This document shows, one piece after another, positions 26,379 to 35,733 of a DNA stretch of 64,000 nucleotides. The stretch spans positions 310,001 to 374,000 of the forward strand of contig NZ_CP016287.1 in the NCBI RefSeq assembly GCF_001679785.1, given 5' to 3'. The position numbers were made by a program, and so were the translations under genes. This DNA is from Rhizobium leguminosarum (GTDB lineage Bacteria > Pseudomonadota > Alphaproteobacteria > Rhizobiales > Rhizobiaceae). Each line of letters opens with the position of its first letter. Within the stretch, counting starts at the first letter, position 1. The notes under the pieces are model-generated. The model had not been told where the DNA came from and did no database searches. It saw nothing but the letters and a program-made list of their open reading frames with translations.

Positions 26379-27551
26379 ATGGCCGAGGAAGACAGCACCC
26401 AAATTCCTGGTGAGCGCGCGGAAACGTCGACGGGCCGGAGCCTCGACACCAATCCGACGGTGAGACGTGGCGCCGTGGCGCTTGCAATCATCGCATTCGT
26501 CGGCTTTGCGCTCTGGTCGATGCGCGGGCAGGATAAACCCGCCGACGGGGTCCAGCCTGAACGCGTCGTGATCCGCCAGACGTCCGATTTCGAGCCGGCG
26601 AAGGAGCCGGTGCAACCCGTTACGACAACGCCGGAAACAATCCTGCCAACGCCCGGAATGCCCGAGCAGGACGGCGAGGATGAAAAGCTTCTCGACGCTG
26701 CCCGTCGCGCGCCGGTCATCGCCTACGGCGGTGAAAAGTCCCCCCAGCCTCATGCTCGAGAGCAGGATGCCGGTGCCGATACCGCGTCGAACTACGTTCC
26801 ATTCGAAAACAGTCCGGGCGATCTCGGCGCCCAGGCGGAAAACGAGGACCAGCGCTTCAATCGCCTGTTGACACCGACACAGCTGCAGGGCTCGCGTGCC
26901 GGGACCCTTGGCAATCGCGACTTTATCGTCGCCATGGGGACCTCCATTCCATGCGTCCTCGAGACGGCGCTGTCCTCCGACCAAGCCGGCTTCACGAGCT
27001 GTGTCATCAACCGCGACGTCCTGTCGGACAACGGCCGCGTCGTGCTGATGGAGAAGGGCACGCAGGTCGTCGGCGAATATCGTGGCGGCCTTCGCCGGGG
27101 CCAGAAACGGCTGTTTGTTCTCTGGAACCGGGCAAAGACACCGACTGGCGTGATCATCACCCTGGCATCGCCGGCAACCGATGCCCTTGGGCGTGCCGGT
27201 GTCGACGGTTACGTCGATACCCATTGGTGGGAGCGTTTCGGCAGCGCGATCCTGTTGTCGATCGTCGGCGACGCGACCTCCTATGCCAACAGCCAGCTGC
27301 AGGATAGCGATGTCGAGGCAGACAACACGACGAGTGCCGGAAAGCAGGCGGCGACCATCGCCGTCGAGCAGTCGATCAACATTCCGCCGCCGCTGTTGAA
27401 GCATCAAGGAGAGCTGGTCTCGATCTTCGTGGCGCGTGATCTCGATTTCTCGAGCGTCTATCGGCTTCGCGTGAGCGAACCGCGCAACCGCATCTACGAC
27501 CGGGCGGTACTTGGCGATTTCAGTCCAGCCTCGACCCTTGTCACGAAATAG
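26379..27551 (+). CDS. virB10: VirB10 channel scaffold protein
   Basis: A 390-residue protein with a strong GGAGG site. Cytoplasmic start, one membrane helix (GAVALAIIAFVGFALWSM, about residues 29-46), a Pro-rich periplasmic stretch, then the C-terminal TrbI/VirB10 beta-barrel domain: 'AGTLGNRDFIVAMGTSIPCVLETALSSDQAGFTSC', 'DNGRVVLMEKGTQVVGEY', 'RLFVLWNRAKTP'. It spans both membranes and transmits energy from the ATPases. It lies 9 bp after virB9. Confidence 0.93.
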   Translation: MAEEDSTQIPGERAETSTGRSLDTNPTVRRGAVALAIIAFVGFALWSMRGQDKPADGVQPERVVIRQTSDFEPAKEPVQPVTTTPETILPTPGMPEQDGEDEKLLDAARRAPVIAYGGEKSPQPHAREQDAGADTASNYVPFENSPGDLGAQAENEDQRFNRLLTPTQLQGSRAGTLGNRDFIVAMGTSIPCVLETALSSDQAGFTSCVINRDVLSDNGRVVLMEKGTQVVGEYRGGLRRGQKRLFVLWNRAKTPTGVIITLASPATDALGRAGVDGYVDTHWWERFGSAILLSIVGDATSYANSQLQDSDVEADNTTSAGKQAATIAVEQSINIPPPLLKHQGELVSIFVARDLDFSSVYRLRVSEPRNRIYDRAVLGDFSPASTLVTK

Positions 27552-27558
27552 TCCGGCC

Positions 27559-28554
27559 ATGACAGAGGGAGCCGACTCCGGCGTCGTGCGCGAGCTGCTG
27601 GCACCGCTGTCGCCCTTCCTGCGCGACAAGTCGCTTTACGAGATCATCGTCAACTGGCCGACCCAGGTGGTCACCGAGGGCACGGCCGGGTGGCAAACCC
27701 ACGATCTGCCGGAGCTGTCATTCGACAAGCTGATGCGCCTGGCAAGGGCTGTGGCCAGCTTTTCCAACCAGTCGATCGACGAAACCCGGCCCATCCTCTC
27801 GGCAACGCTGCCCGGCGACGAGCGCATCCAGATCGTCATCCCGCCCGCGACGACAAAGGGAACCGTCAGCATCACGATCAGAAAACCGTCTTCCGTGTCC
27901 CTGAGCCTGAACGATCTTGAGCAGCGCGGCTTGTTCGCCGAGGTCGCGAGGCAAGAGGCTGACATCTCCTCGGTCGACCGTAGGCTCCTGGAGTTCTATC
28001 GCACAGGGTCCTACCAGGCCTTTCTTCGAGAGGCCGTCTGCGCACGCAAGAACATCATCATCTCCGGGGCGACTGGATCCGGCAAGACGACGCTTTCGAA
28101 AGCGTTGATCCGTCATATCCCGTCGAGCGAACGCATCATCTCGATCGAAGACACGCCCGAGCTCGTCATCCCGCAACCGAACCATGTCCGCCTCTTCTAT
28201 TCCAAGGGCGGCCAAGGGCTGGCGAAGGTCGGGGCGAAGGATCTCCTCGAATCTTGTCTGCGCATGCGGCCCGATCGGATTCTGCTGCAGGAACTGCGCG
28301 ACGGAACCGCCTTCTACTACATTCGCAACGTGAATTCAGGTCATCCGGGTTCGATCACCACCGTGCATGCCGACTCGGCCAGGCTTGCATTCGAGCAGCT
28401 GACACTGCTGGTGAAGGAATCCGACGGCGGGCGAGACCTGGAGCGAAACGACATACGCGAGATGCTGAAGATCGCCATCGACGTCATCGTCCAGTGCAAA
28501 CGCATCGATGGTCGGTTTCGGGTGACGGAAATCTACTATCGTGCCGCCGCCTGA
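27559..28554 (+). CDS. virB11: VirB11 ATPase
   Basis: A 331-residue hexameric ATPase of the PilT/VirB11 type. Walker A 'GATGSGKT' at about 171-178, Asp box 'IISIEDTPEL', Walker B region 'LRMRPDRILLQELRDGTAFYY', His box 'SGHPGSITTVHADSARLAFEQL'. It powers pilus assembly and substrate transfer from the cytoplasmic face. ATG 27559 is 7 bp after virB10; an earlier in-frame ATG overlaps virB10. It is the last gene of the operon. A fragment of its sequence recurs at 34003-34039. Confidence 0.94.
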   Translation: MTEGADSGVVRELLAPLSPFLRDKSLYEIIVNWPTQVVTEGTAGWQTHDLPELSFDKLMRLARAVASFSNQSIDETRPILSATLPGDERIQIVIPPATTKGTVSITIRKPSSVSLSLNDLEQRGLFAEVARQEADISSVDRRLLEFYRTGSYQAFLREAVCARKNIIISGATGSGKTTLSKALIRHIPSSERIISIEDTPELVIPQPNHVRLFYSKGGQGLAKVGAKDLLESCLRMRPDRILLQELRDGTAFYYIRNVNSGHPGSITTVHADSARLAFEQLTLLVKESDGGRDLERNDIREMLKIAIDVIVQCKRIDGRFRVTEIYYRAAA

Positions 28555-28690
28555 AGGCGTTCGCCAGCTCCGTGTGGCTTCAGCGGACGGTGAGCGCCGA
28601 CAAATCCGGCGCACAGGCAATCCGATCCGGTAGATCTCCTCGCGATAGACGGGTGACTTTGACCTTCCCTCGCCGATCCAGATCTATGGT

Positions 28691-29011
28691 CTAACTGCCG
28701 AGATGCGCAAAGATCGAGAGGTTGAAGTAGCGCTCTAGATGGGTGCGCGCGACGAAGCGGCCGAATAGCCCCGATAGAGCGACCTTCACCTCTTGGGCCT
28801 GGCCGAGCGGTTCGCGGGAGATGGAGGGCTTTCCCAACACCGGACGGAGAGCATAGGAGCGCGTCGAGGATAGACCATGGGCCATACGCGGCACCGGCGT
28901 CTGAAGCACTTCGCGAATGCCGTCGATCTCGATGTCCGCGACATCGAGATCGACGGTCGCGCCGGTGATCGGGCTGGCGGGCGGATCGAAACTGTGGAGG
29001 AGGGTTCTCAT
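28691..29011 (-). CDS. small unknown protein coupled to hipA
   Basis: A 106-residue protein starting MRTLLHSFDPPASPITGATVDLDV. Its ATG shares a base with the hipA stop (TGATG), so it is translated as part of the hipBA operon. It is soluble and mixed alpha/beta, with 'DIEIDGIREVLQTPVPRMAHGL' and a basic middle part 'SSTRSYALRPVLGKP', and has no known motif. The C-terminus ends abruptly (FNLSIFAHLGS), so a 3' truncation is possible. HipA systems are normally two genes (three in HipBST, in another order), so this may be a third part or an unrelated gene. Confidence 0.5.
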   Translation of the reverse strand: MRTLLHSFDPPASPITGATVDLDVADIEIDGIREVLQTPVPRMAHGLSSTRSYALRPVLGKPSISREPLGQAQEVKVALSGLFGRFVARTHLERYFNLSIFAHLGS

Positions 29012-30253
29012 CACAGGGCTAGCGCTCGCTGCAAATCGTCGTGCTCGAACGCACTGGCCATACGGTTGATCTCGGCCGACCGCGCACCGACCGCTTTTGC
29101 GGTCTCGCGCCACGTCGCGGTGGAAGTCGCGACTTCCTTGATGATCGCGCGAGCCTGGGCGAGCGTGAGGGCGAAGAACCCGGCAGCTTCTTCCAGCAGA
29201 TCAAGCGAGCAGGTGCCTTCATCAAGATCGATGTTGGTCGTCAGGACGCGCGCTTTGACGTCGGTAGGCACTGGATTGAGGTCATAGGCAGGTGACAACG
29301 ACCAACCGGCTTTGCCGAGCCACAGAAAGCCGTGATTTCGCAAGTGGTCGTCGACGTTGGAAACCAGCACATTGAAGGCCACGCGGCGATAAAGCGCGTG
29401 GGCATCGGTTCTTCCCTGCGCGCCGTGTTCGGCCAGGGCGTCTACGATCTCCGGGTAACTGCCGCGTTCGCCGTCCTTTGCGCCCACCATCGCCATCGCA
29501 GACAAGAAGGGGATCCGGACGGCACCATCGCGGTCGAAGCGACGCGAGAGCATGACCTTCTTGCCGGCGACGTCGATGAGTTCGTGGATGGGCGTGACAA
29601 TGCCGGCTTGTTCAGCCAGTCGCAGAGCAATCCCATGTCTCCATGCTGTAGTCGTCGGTTTCCTTGGGAAACTTGGCAATCGAGAGATGGCCATGCTGAT
29701 CGATGACAGAGGCCTTCGGGCGCGATCCACCAAGCGACGAACCAGGCGCGAAGATAAGTTGGAGGTCTTCGTCGGTTTCCTCATCGCGCAGAATACGTTC
29801 AGTGATCTGCAGCAGGCGGCCGAGCTTGATGAGGGCGGGAACACCGGCGCGGTTCGGCGCTCGGAACTGCTCCTCGCCAACCCCGCGAAAGCGGAGCGCG
29901 CCGAGCCGCGTCTCGTCCGCGACGCCAAGCAGATAGTCGCTTTCGGCCAGTGTGCGAACGGCCCGGCCATCGCGCTCAGCCGTACGGCGCTCCGAGCGTT
30001 GCATGAGGCGTCGGCTCCAGGTATCTGGTGCAGAGTCGCCAATGGAGCCAAAGGTTGCCAGGCCGGCGGGTGGCGCGAAAGCGCCCCGGGTCAGGGATAG
30101 CGCGGGCTCTAGCGAGAAGCGGTCGGGGTCCTCAAGCCAGGCCCGGTGATACTCGAACATGATCGTCTCGGCACCGCGCACGCTATTGCTCCCGGCCAGT
30201 CCGATCGGACGTGCGCGGCCGTGTAGGTCGAGATGAACTTCGAAATCAGCCAT
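29011..30253 (-). pseudogene. hipA: HipA-type Ser/Thr kinase toxin, frameshifted
   Basis: Two frames together make one HipA. The first (30253 to about 29630) gives the N-terminal part and kinase start: 'GSIGDSAPDTWSRRLMQRSE', 'LGALRFR', 'SSLGGSRPKASVIDQHGHLSIAKFP'. The second (from about 29634 to 29011) resumes exactly where the family continues: 'GIALRLAEQAGIVTPIHELIDV', 'VMLSRRFDR', 'YRRVAFNVLVSNVDDHLRNHGFLW' (catalytic region with Asn and Asp), 'WSLSPAYDLNPVP' (metal-binding DxN). The shift is near 29630-29636. HipA phosphorylates glutamyl-tRNA synthetase in known cases. As read, the kinase is split before its catalytic loop. An assembly error cannot be excluded. Confidence 0.8.
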
Positions 30254-30581
30254 TACGCGACGATCCCGGCGATCGTTTCAGGTGCGCGTGCTTAGGTAGT
30301 TCCGCACTGGCGAGCAACTGACCGACGCTGTCGTTACTGATGTCGGCGACGTGGCTCAGTCCCTCTAGCAAACCGAGTGCCTGTAGAACACCTGCATAGA
30401 TGCCGATGTTGACATTGGTGTTTCCGGCTTCGATCTTCTGAAGCGTTGAGCGTGAGGTAAAGGCGCGTTCGGCCACTACAGCCATAGGCAGGCGGCGACG
30501 TCGACGAGCGTCGCGAATGTCTGCGCCCAGTTTGCGCAGCGCGCGCCGCACAGCGGCCGGAGGATTATGAGGTGTTGGCAT
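30246..30581 (-). CDS. hipB: HipB-like helix-turn-helix antitoxin
   Basis: A 111-residue protein starting MPTPHNPPAAV; an ATG five codons upstream (30596) is an alternative. The Xre-type helix-turn-helix is 'LGADIRDARRRRRLPMAVVAERAFTSRSTLQKIEAGNTNVNIGIYAGVLQALGL'. It should neutralise HipA and repress the operon. It overlaps hipA by 8 bp. The C-terminus is basic. The frame is intact, unlike the toxin. Confidence 0.8.
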   Translation of the reverse strand: MPTPHNPPAAVRRALRKLGADIRDARRRRRLPMAVVAERAFTSRSTLQKIEAGNTNVNIGIYAGVLQALGLLEGLSHVADISNDSVGQLLASAELPKHAHLKRSPGSSRNG

Positions 30582-30932
30582 TTGCCACCTTCGCACTACA
30601 GATCTGAGGGATATGTATCACGAAGCTTACAATTATTCCAGAGGGAGGCGTTTAGCGACCCGTACGTCGGGGCGTCGCTCACTGCTACCCAACCTTGTGG
30701 TCCGTCCGCCGGGGGATCTGAGTTCTAGCCGATGGCCTTGATCTTGGAAGGCGGGAGGCCATCCGAATTTGGTGGACCCCAAGAGCTCCGGCAACTTTTG
30801 ACCGCATCGCATGGATGTCAAGGACATGGTGAGTTGGGTTACCGGACAATGGAACCATTACCGTTTGCCGAGGTTGGCCATGTCGCCCACACTGGTGCAA
30901 TCCCGGTTGGGGCCAACAGGATACGGAATGGC
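30582..30932. other. divergent intergenic region, hipBA versus reductase gene
   Basis: About 350 bp with no convincing gene. It must hold the promoter and HipB operators for the leftward hipBA operon (nearest 30581) and the promoter for the rightward reductase gene. No clear inverted repeat was picked out by eye. Confidence 0.35.
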
Positions 30933-31868
30933 ATGATGACGAACGCATTTGAAGAGAAAGTGTACGACTGCGTTGTCATCGGGGGTGGTCCGGCTGGCCT
31001 GACCGCGGCGATTTACCTGGCGCGCTACCACCTTTCCGTGGCGGTCTTCCATGATAACTCCAGCCGCGCTTCCACCATCCCTATGTCGCACAACCACGCC
31101 GGATTCCCGGACGGCATCAGCGGCACTGAGCTGCTGGCGAGAATGAACGCCCAGGCTCAGCTCTACGGGGCAGCCATTCGACGCCGCAGGATCACGACGC
31201 TTCATAAAGTCGACAACCTGTTCGTGGCAGAATTCGAGAACGGCACCATCCGCTCTCGGACCGTACTTTTGGCTACCGGTGTCGTCAATCGACGGCCTGC
31301 GATGCCACAGGCAACCCATGATGAAGCCGTGGCTCGTGGCCTTCTGCGCTACTGTCCCGTCTGTGACGGTTTTGAGGTAACGGACAAGCCCCTCGGTGTA
31401 ATCGGAACGGGAACGAAGGGGTTCAAGGAGGCCGTTTTCCTTCGAAGTTACACGAAGGATCTCACGCTGATATCGCCCGAGGGCATCCATGATCTGTCCG
31501 AAATCGAGACGTCGTCCTTAACCCACCTCGGAATAAGAGTGGAGGTCGGCCCCGTAACCTCGACCGATCTGGACAATGATATGATCCGCGTCACAACACC
31601 AACGGAAACCTATTCATTCGCGTCCATATATCCGGCTCTTGGATCCGACATCTGTTCGCACCTGGCATCACGTCTTGGAGCGAGGCTCTCAGACGAAGGA
31701 TGTGTCATCGTCGATGGTCACCAGAGGACCACGGTTCCATTATTTTACGCCGCAGGAGACGTGGTCGCCGGCCTTGACCAGATCAGCCATGCCATGGGGC
31801 AGGCAGGGGTTGCTGCTACGACCATCCGCAACGACCTTGGCGAGCAAGCAGCCCTGGTGCGCTGTTGA
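30933..31868 (+). CDS. thioredoxin-reductase-like flavoprotein
   Basis: A 311-residue protein starting at tandem ATG codons (MMTNAFEEKVYD). FAD-binding 'DCVVIGGGPAGLTAAIYLARYHL' and second FAD motif 'PLFYAAGDVVAGLDQISHAMGQAGVAA' fit the low-molecular-weight thioredoxin reductase fold. 'RYCPVCDGFEV' gives the CxxC redox pair. The NADPH motif 'GVIGTGTKGFKEAVFL' is GxGxxG-like. This class (NAD(P)/FAD-dependent oxidoreductase, TrxB-like) is often a stand-alone disulfide reductase. A longer open frame from 30732 lacks coding character at its start. Confidence 0.8.
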   Translation: MMTNAFEEKVYDCVVIGGGPAGLTAAIYLARYHLSVAVFHDNSSRASTIPMSHNHAGFPDGISGTELLARMNAQAQLYGAAIRRRRITTLHKVDNLFVAEFENGTIRSRTVLLATGVVNRRPAMPQATHDEAVARGLLRYCPVCDGFEVTDKPLGVIGTGTKGFKEAVFLRSYTKDLTLISPEGIHDLSEIETSSLTHLGIRVEVGPVTSTDLDNDMIRVTTPTETYSFASIYPALGSDICSHLASRLGARLSDEGCVIVDGHQRTTVPLFYAAGDVVAGLDQISHAMGQAGVAATTIRNDLGEQAALVRC

Positions 31869-32461
31869 CCTTAATTTCGCGGCTCGGGCGCATGTTGCGG
31901 GCACGTAAAAGAGTATAGCTGGCGTCGCCGATTAAGCTGCTCAACAAAGGCAGACTTCCGATCGGCCTCCTTGCTCAAACATCCTCGCCGACCACGAATG
32001 GATCAATGGGCACGACGATGGCAGACGGTTGCAGGGGCAGCGATCCGCAAGCTCCACCGCTTCAGGCTCCGTCCAGATCCAGGGTGGTTTTAAAAGGTAG
32101 CACCGAGCGGCAGCCAGCAAAGATCATCAGCTGCCGTTCCCTCCGAGCGTCTACCGCCACGGGCTCAAGAAGGTAGGCGACCTTACTCCCCCGCATCGGA
32201 AACGACATTGTTGGCGCGAATGACCTTGCGTCTATCGCAGAGTTGTCGCCCGTATTTGTCCACTGAAAGGCGTTGCTGGCAAGAAACGACGAGAATTACG
32301 CGGCCTTCTCTTGGGGATATCTTTAAGAACCTCTGGGGAAATGGTGAACGGGAACCAACGAGCATTTTCCGCTTGGTGCAGTTGCCGGACGTGATGAAGC
32401 GAACTGGACTCTTGAACGTCGCCCAGCTAGCTTGCGCGGGCTTCGAAACCGGAGGCGGACG
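31869..32461. other. gene-free stretch before the Nudix gene
   Basis: About 590 bp. Frames on both strands cross it, but none has a family motif or a supported start, and those reaching into 32462-32914 are shadows of the Nudix gene. It may be a scar of an earlier insertion. Confidence 0.35.
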
Positions 32462-32914
32462 ATGCTCAACGAAAACGCCCAGACGGAACTTGTGAAAACC
32501 CTGTCTGGTCGCGATGTGGCGCAGGCCGGTGCTCGTTGCTACCGCCGGACCGAAAACGGTGGATTTGAAATGCTCTTTGTAGGTAGCCGACGGAACGGTC
32601 GCTGGGGCATTCCGGAGGGGCGGGTCGAAGATGGTGAAGCCAGCAGCGCTGCGGCGCTGAGAGAGGCCTTCGAGGAAGCCGGAGTGGCAGGCATCGTCGA
32701 CAAAACAGTGTTCGGTTCGTTTTCGTATCGGAAGGACACGAGTCCCAACCGCTACCAAGTGGCCGTCCATCTTGTCCACGTGTCGAGGATCGCGGACAAG
32801 TTTCCGGAGAAGGATGTCCGAAAGACGCGATGGTTCTTGGAGACCGCGCTGCGGGAAGCGGCGCAGCCGGGCTTGCGGATGCTCCTGTCGCGGGTTGAGA
32901 CCCTTAACCTATGA
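32462..32914 (+). CDS. Nudix hydrolase
   Basis: A 150-residue protein starting MLNENAQTELV after a GGAGGC site. The Nudix box is complete: G-R-V-E-D-G-E, seven residues, then R-E-A-F-E-E-A-G-V (GX5EX7REUXEEXGU). Upstream 'RWGIPEGRV' is the usual strand leading in. It should hydrolyse a nucleoside diphosphate linked to another group; substrate not evident, though short bacterial members resemble diphosphoinositol-polyphosphate or diadenosine-polyphosphate hydrolases. It overlaps the esterase gene by 4 bp, so the two form an operon. Confidence 0.85.
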   Translation: MLNENAQTELVKTLSGRDVAQAGARCYRRTENGGFEMLFVGSRRNGRWGIPEGRVEDGEASSAAALREAFEEAGVAGIVDKTVFGSFSYRKDTSPNRYQVAVHLVHVSRIADKFPEKDVRKTRWFLETALREAAQPGLRMLLSRVETLNL

Positions 32915-33933
32915 AGCTCAGTCTCGGCAGATCGCTATTAAAGGTCCTCAGAGCCCAAAAGAAGATCAGCAAGCGGATCGAGAAAGCCGTCGCAAAGACC
33001 CGAGGCAGAACGAAGCGTTCAGCATCCCGTCCCGCGAAATCGATTTTGATCGAGACAACCGCGTTTGGCAGTAATCCGGGCCACCTGGTGATGAAATCCT
33101 TCGTCCCGACCACGCGGCTGCCGAAAAACCCCGCGCTTGTCGTCTTGCTTCATGGCTGCCATCAGACTCCCGAAAGCCTGGATGCTGCGGCCGGCTTCTC
33201 CAAGCTTGCGAAAGAGCGCGGTTTCGTTCTTCTTTATCCGCAGCAGAAAAGGGCAAACAATTCGCAAAATTGCTTCAACTGGTTTCGACCAAGCGCCGTC
33301 ACTCGAGACCGCGGCGAGGTGCGTTCAATCAAGCAGATGGTCGAGCACATATGTGAGCGACATCGCATCGACCGTTCGAGGATCTTCGTCGCGGGGCTGT
33401 CCGCCGGCGGGGCGCTGACGGGCGCACTCGTCGCGAACTACCCGTCATTGTTTGCCGGCGCCGCGATCATCGCCGGCATGCCATTCGGATCTGCTCGCGA
33501 CGCGATGTCGGCCCTGCGCGCGATGAAGTCAGGTGCGCCGTCGCCACCGGGCGGATGGGGACGACCCATTGCTGACATTTCCCCGGAAGCCGGGGCATGG
33601 CCTCCGATAACCATCTGGCAGGGCATGGAAGACCGGGTGGTCAAGCCCGTCAATGCGCTCGCGTGTGTTGCCCAGTGGCTCGAAGTCCAAGGCATCGCAG
33701 AAAACAGCGGCCGTTTGGAGGAGAAGCCATGGGGCAGGTTGCAGTCGTGGAAAGTCACAAACGAGCTGAAAGTTGCCCTCTATTCAGTCAGCAACATGGG
33801 CCACGGGCTTCCGATCAAGAAGCGCAAGAGCGTCACGGCGCCACGATCTGGAGATCCCTACGTGATCCCGGTAGAAATCTCGGCTCCAGCAGAGATGATG
33901 CGATTGTGGGGTTTGTCGAGGCTTCGAATATAA
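32911..33933 (+). CDS. PHB-depolymerase-family esterase
   Basis: A 340-residue alpha/beta hydrolase of the LpqC/PHB depolymerase family. Oxyanion region 'LVVLLHGCHQTPESLDAAAGFSKLAKERGFVLLYPQQ'; nucleophile Ser in 'VAGLSAGGALTGAL'; catalytic Asp in 'WQGMEDRVVKP'; catalytic His in 'NMGHGLPI'. No cleavable signal peptide is visible; the first 40 residues are strongly basic (Lys/Arg-rich). It may act on short-chain esters or intracellular polyhydroxybutyrate. The start overlaps the Nudix stop. Confidence 0.82.
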   Translation: MKLSLGRSLLKVLRAQKKISKRIEKAVAKTRGRTKRSASRPAKSILIETTAFGSNPGHLVMKSFVPTTRLPKNPALVVLLHGCHQTPESLDAAAGFSKLAKERGFVLLYPQQKRANNSQNCFNWFRPSAVTRDRGEVRSIKQMVEHICERHRIDRSRIFVAGLSAGGALTGALVANYPSLFAGAAIIAGMPFGSARDAMSALRAMKSGAPSPPGGWGRPIADISPEAGAWPPITIWQGMEDRVVKPVNALACVAQWLEVQGIAENSGRLEEKPWGRLQSWKVTNELKVALYSVSNMGHGLPIKKRKSVTAPRSGDPYVIPVEISAPAEMMRLWGLSRLRI

Positions 33934-34266
33934 TCAGCTCGTAGCAAGTTCGGCGGTAGCTGGCAAATTCCTCCCAGCGAAGGGTCCCGCGGGCAACGAA
34001 ACGCCAGGCTTGCATTCGAGCAGCTGACGCTGCTGGTGACCCGCGCCCGCCTGCAGCCGCTCGTTCCAGACCTGTCCGCCATGGGGCTTCGGTCGACCAC
34101 GCTGCCCACGCTGACATAACACGTGATCGATTCCTCTCTCCCTGCTTTGAGCCTCGACCAGGCGGCAGCCTATTCGATCGGACACCTTTCCTCGCCATAC
34201 CAACAATGATACAAAACCTCGGATAATAGGTCCTGTGTTCCGAGTTTTCGTATCGTGCCACCATCC
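33934..34266. other. rearranged stretch with a virB11 scrap, before abiEi
   Basis: About 330 bp. It contains the 37-bp virB11 fragment at 34003-34039 and otherwise no gene. The right end (about 34195-34260) should carry the abiE promoter. Confidence 0.45.
34003..34039 (+). repeat. 37-bp fragment of virB11
   Basis: Bases 34003-34039 match 28378-28414 inside virB11 at 36 of 37 positions (one A/G difference) and in the same orientation and reading phase, encoding the 'ARLAFEQLTLLV' stretch. The similarity stops sharply on both sides. It is a scrap of a virB11 gene, probably left by recombination or deletion. Confidence 0.8.
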
Positions 34267-34872
34267 ATGTCCCAACGCCAGATTGCCCATACCGTGCTGA
34301 CCGCGCGCGGAATTTCGCGCCTGGCAGAGCTGCGCGAGGCGGGCGTAACAGCCGCAACCATCAGCCGCATGGAACGCGACGGCGAGGTGCTTCGGCTCGC
34401 GCGAGGACTTTATCAACTTTCCGATGCGCCCCTCGACGTTCACCACAGTCTCGCAGAGGCCGCCAAACGGGTTCCCAAAGGCGTTGTTTGCCTCGTTTCG
34501 GCCCTGGCTTTCCATGGTCTGACTGATCAGCTCCCGAGGCAGGTTTGGCTCGCCGTGGGTCAGAAGGACTGGTCCCCGAAACCAGAAGGCACGCCCATTC
34601 GGCTGGTTCGTTTCACCGATCGTCTGCTGACGGAGGGTGTTGAAACCCACGCTGTCGAGGGGGTGACTGTGAAGGTCTTCGGCGTCGCAAAGACGATCGC
34701 CGATTGCTTCCGATATCGGAACAAGATTGGCCTGTCCGTGGCGATAGAAGGCCTTCAGGAAGCGCTGCGCCAGCGCAAAACGACGCCGGGCGAGATTGCT
34801 AGGCAGGCTGAGCGAGGAACGGTCGCCACGGTCGTTCGGCCCTATCTCGAGGCACTGACCGCCAATGGCTAA
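34267..34872 (+). CDS. abiEi: AbiEi-type antitoxin and transcriptional regulator
   Basis: A 201-residue protein from ATG 34267 (MSQRQIAHTVL); a GTG four codons earlier is possible. The N-terminal winged helix ('RGISRLAELREAGVTAATISRMERDGEVLRLARGLYQL') is the AbiEi DNA-binding domain. The C-terminal domain follows the family ('KGVVCLVSALAFHGLTDQLPRQVWLAV', 'VKVFGVAKTIADCFRYRNKIG', 'EALRQRKTTPGEI'). In type IV toxin-antitoxin systems AbiEi represses the operon and counters AbiEii without binding it. The frame is intact and overlaps the toxin gene by 8 bp. Confidence 0.85.
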   Translation: MSQRQIAHTVLTARGISRLAELREAGVTAATISRMERDGEVLRLARGLYQLSDAPLDVHHSLAEAAKRVPKGVVCLVSALAFHGLTDQLPRQVWLAVGQKDWSPKPEGTPIRLVRFTDRLLTEGVETHAVEGVTVKVFGVAKTIADCFRYRNKIGLSVAIEGLQEALRQRKTTPGEIARQAERGTVATVVRPYLEALTANG

Positions 34873-35733
34873 GGAGATCAAGAACATCGGCGCCTCGGTT
34901 CGCGCCCGCCTGTTGCAGGTCTCCAAGACGAGCGGCCAGACCTTCGACCTTGTCCTGACCCGCTTCGCCATGGAGCGGCTCCTCTTCCGGCTCAGCCAGT
35001 CACCCCACGCCGACCGCTTCGTGCTGAAGGGCGCGATGCTGATGATGAGTTGGTTTGATGACCCCCACCGCGGCACGCGCGACCTTGATCTGCTAGGCTT
35101 CGGCGATCCGAGCGGGGAGCCGATGCTGGCGACGTTTCGGGAGATCCTGGCGCAGGGTGCTGCCGACGGCGTGGAGTTCGACGACGATGGGCTTCGTGTC
35201 GATCGAATCCGCGAGGAACTCGAGTATGGCGGCCTGCGACTGCGGACCACAGCATCGATCGGCGGCGCCCGGATCAGTCTGACGATCGACATCGGCTTTG
35301 GCGATGCGGTGGAGCCTGACGCCGAAGAGCTGGACTATCCTTCCATGCTGGATTTTCCGATGCCCCGGCTGCGGGGCTATGCCCGGGAGACCGTCATTGC
35401 CGAGAAATTCCAGGCGATGGTGGCACTGGGCGAGCCAACAGCCGGATGAAGGATTTCTACGACATCTGGATTCTCAGCCGGTCGCTCAGCTTCGACGGCG
35501 ACAGGTTGCCCCGGGCGATTGCCGCCACCTTCGCGCGGCGTGGGACAATGATACCTCAGGACTTGCCCGATGCACTGACGCCGGCCTTTGCCGAGGATGC
35601 GCAAAAGCAGCGACAGTGGCGCGCGTTTGTCGGAGACGTTACCCATGATCCGGGTGATCTCGCGAATGTAATTGCAGATATAGCCGAATTCCTCATGCCG
35701 CGCGCCGCAGCAGCAGCGAGCTTGGGCCAATGA
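34865..35733 (+). pseudogene. abiEii: AbiEii nucleotidyltransferase toxin, split by a one-base frameshift
   Basis: The first frame (34865-35449) has the nucleotidyltransferase core: 'DRFVLKGAMLMMSW' and 'HRGTRDLDLLGFG' (GSX10DXD-like). It ends prematurely after 'EKFQAMVALGE'. The second frame (to 35733) continues without a gap: 'NSRMKDFYDIWILSRSLSFDGDRLPRAIAATFARRG'. One missing base near 35430 explains the break; restoring it gives 'ALGRANSRMKDFYD' as in the family, and about 289 residues in total. AbiEii toxins modify tRNA or nucleotides and arrest growth. As read, the C-terminal domain is cut off. Confidence 0.85.

Noticed and set aside
33934..35292. A 452-residue leftward frame over the abiE genes
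   Set aside because: It is the shadow of abiEi and abiEii on the opposite strand and has low-complexity Arg/Ser composition.
34865..35733. Programmed frameshifting in abiEii
   Set aside because: No slippery heptamer lies at the break (GGGCGAGCC); a single missing base explains it better.
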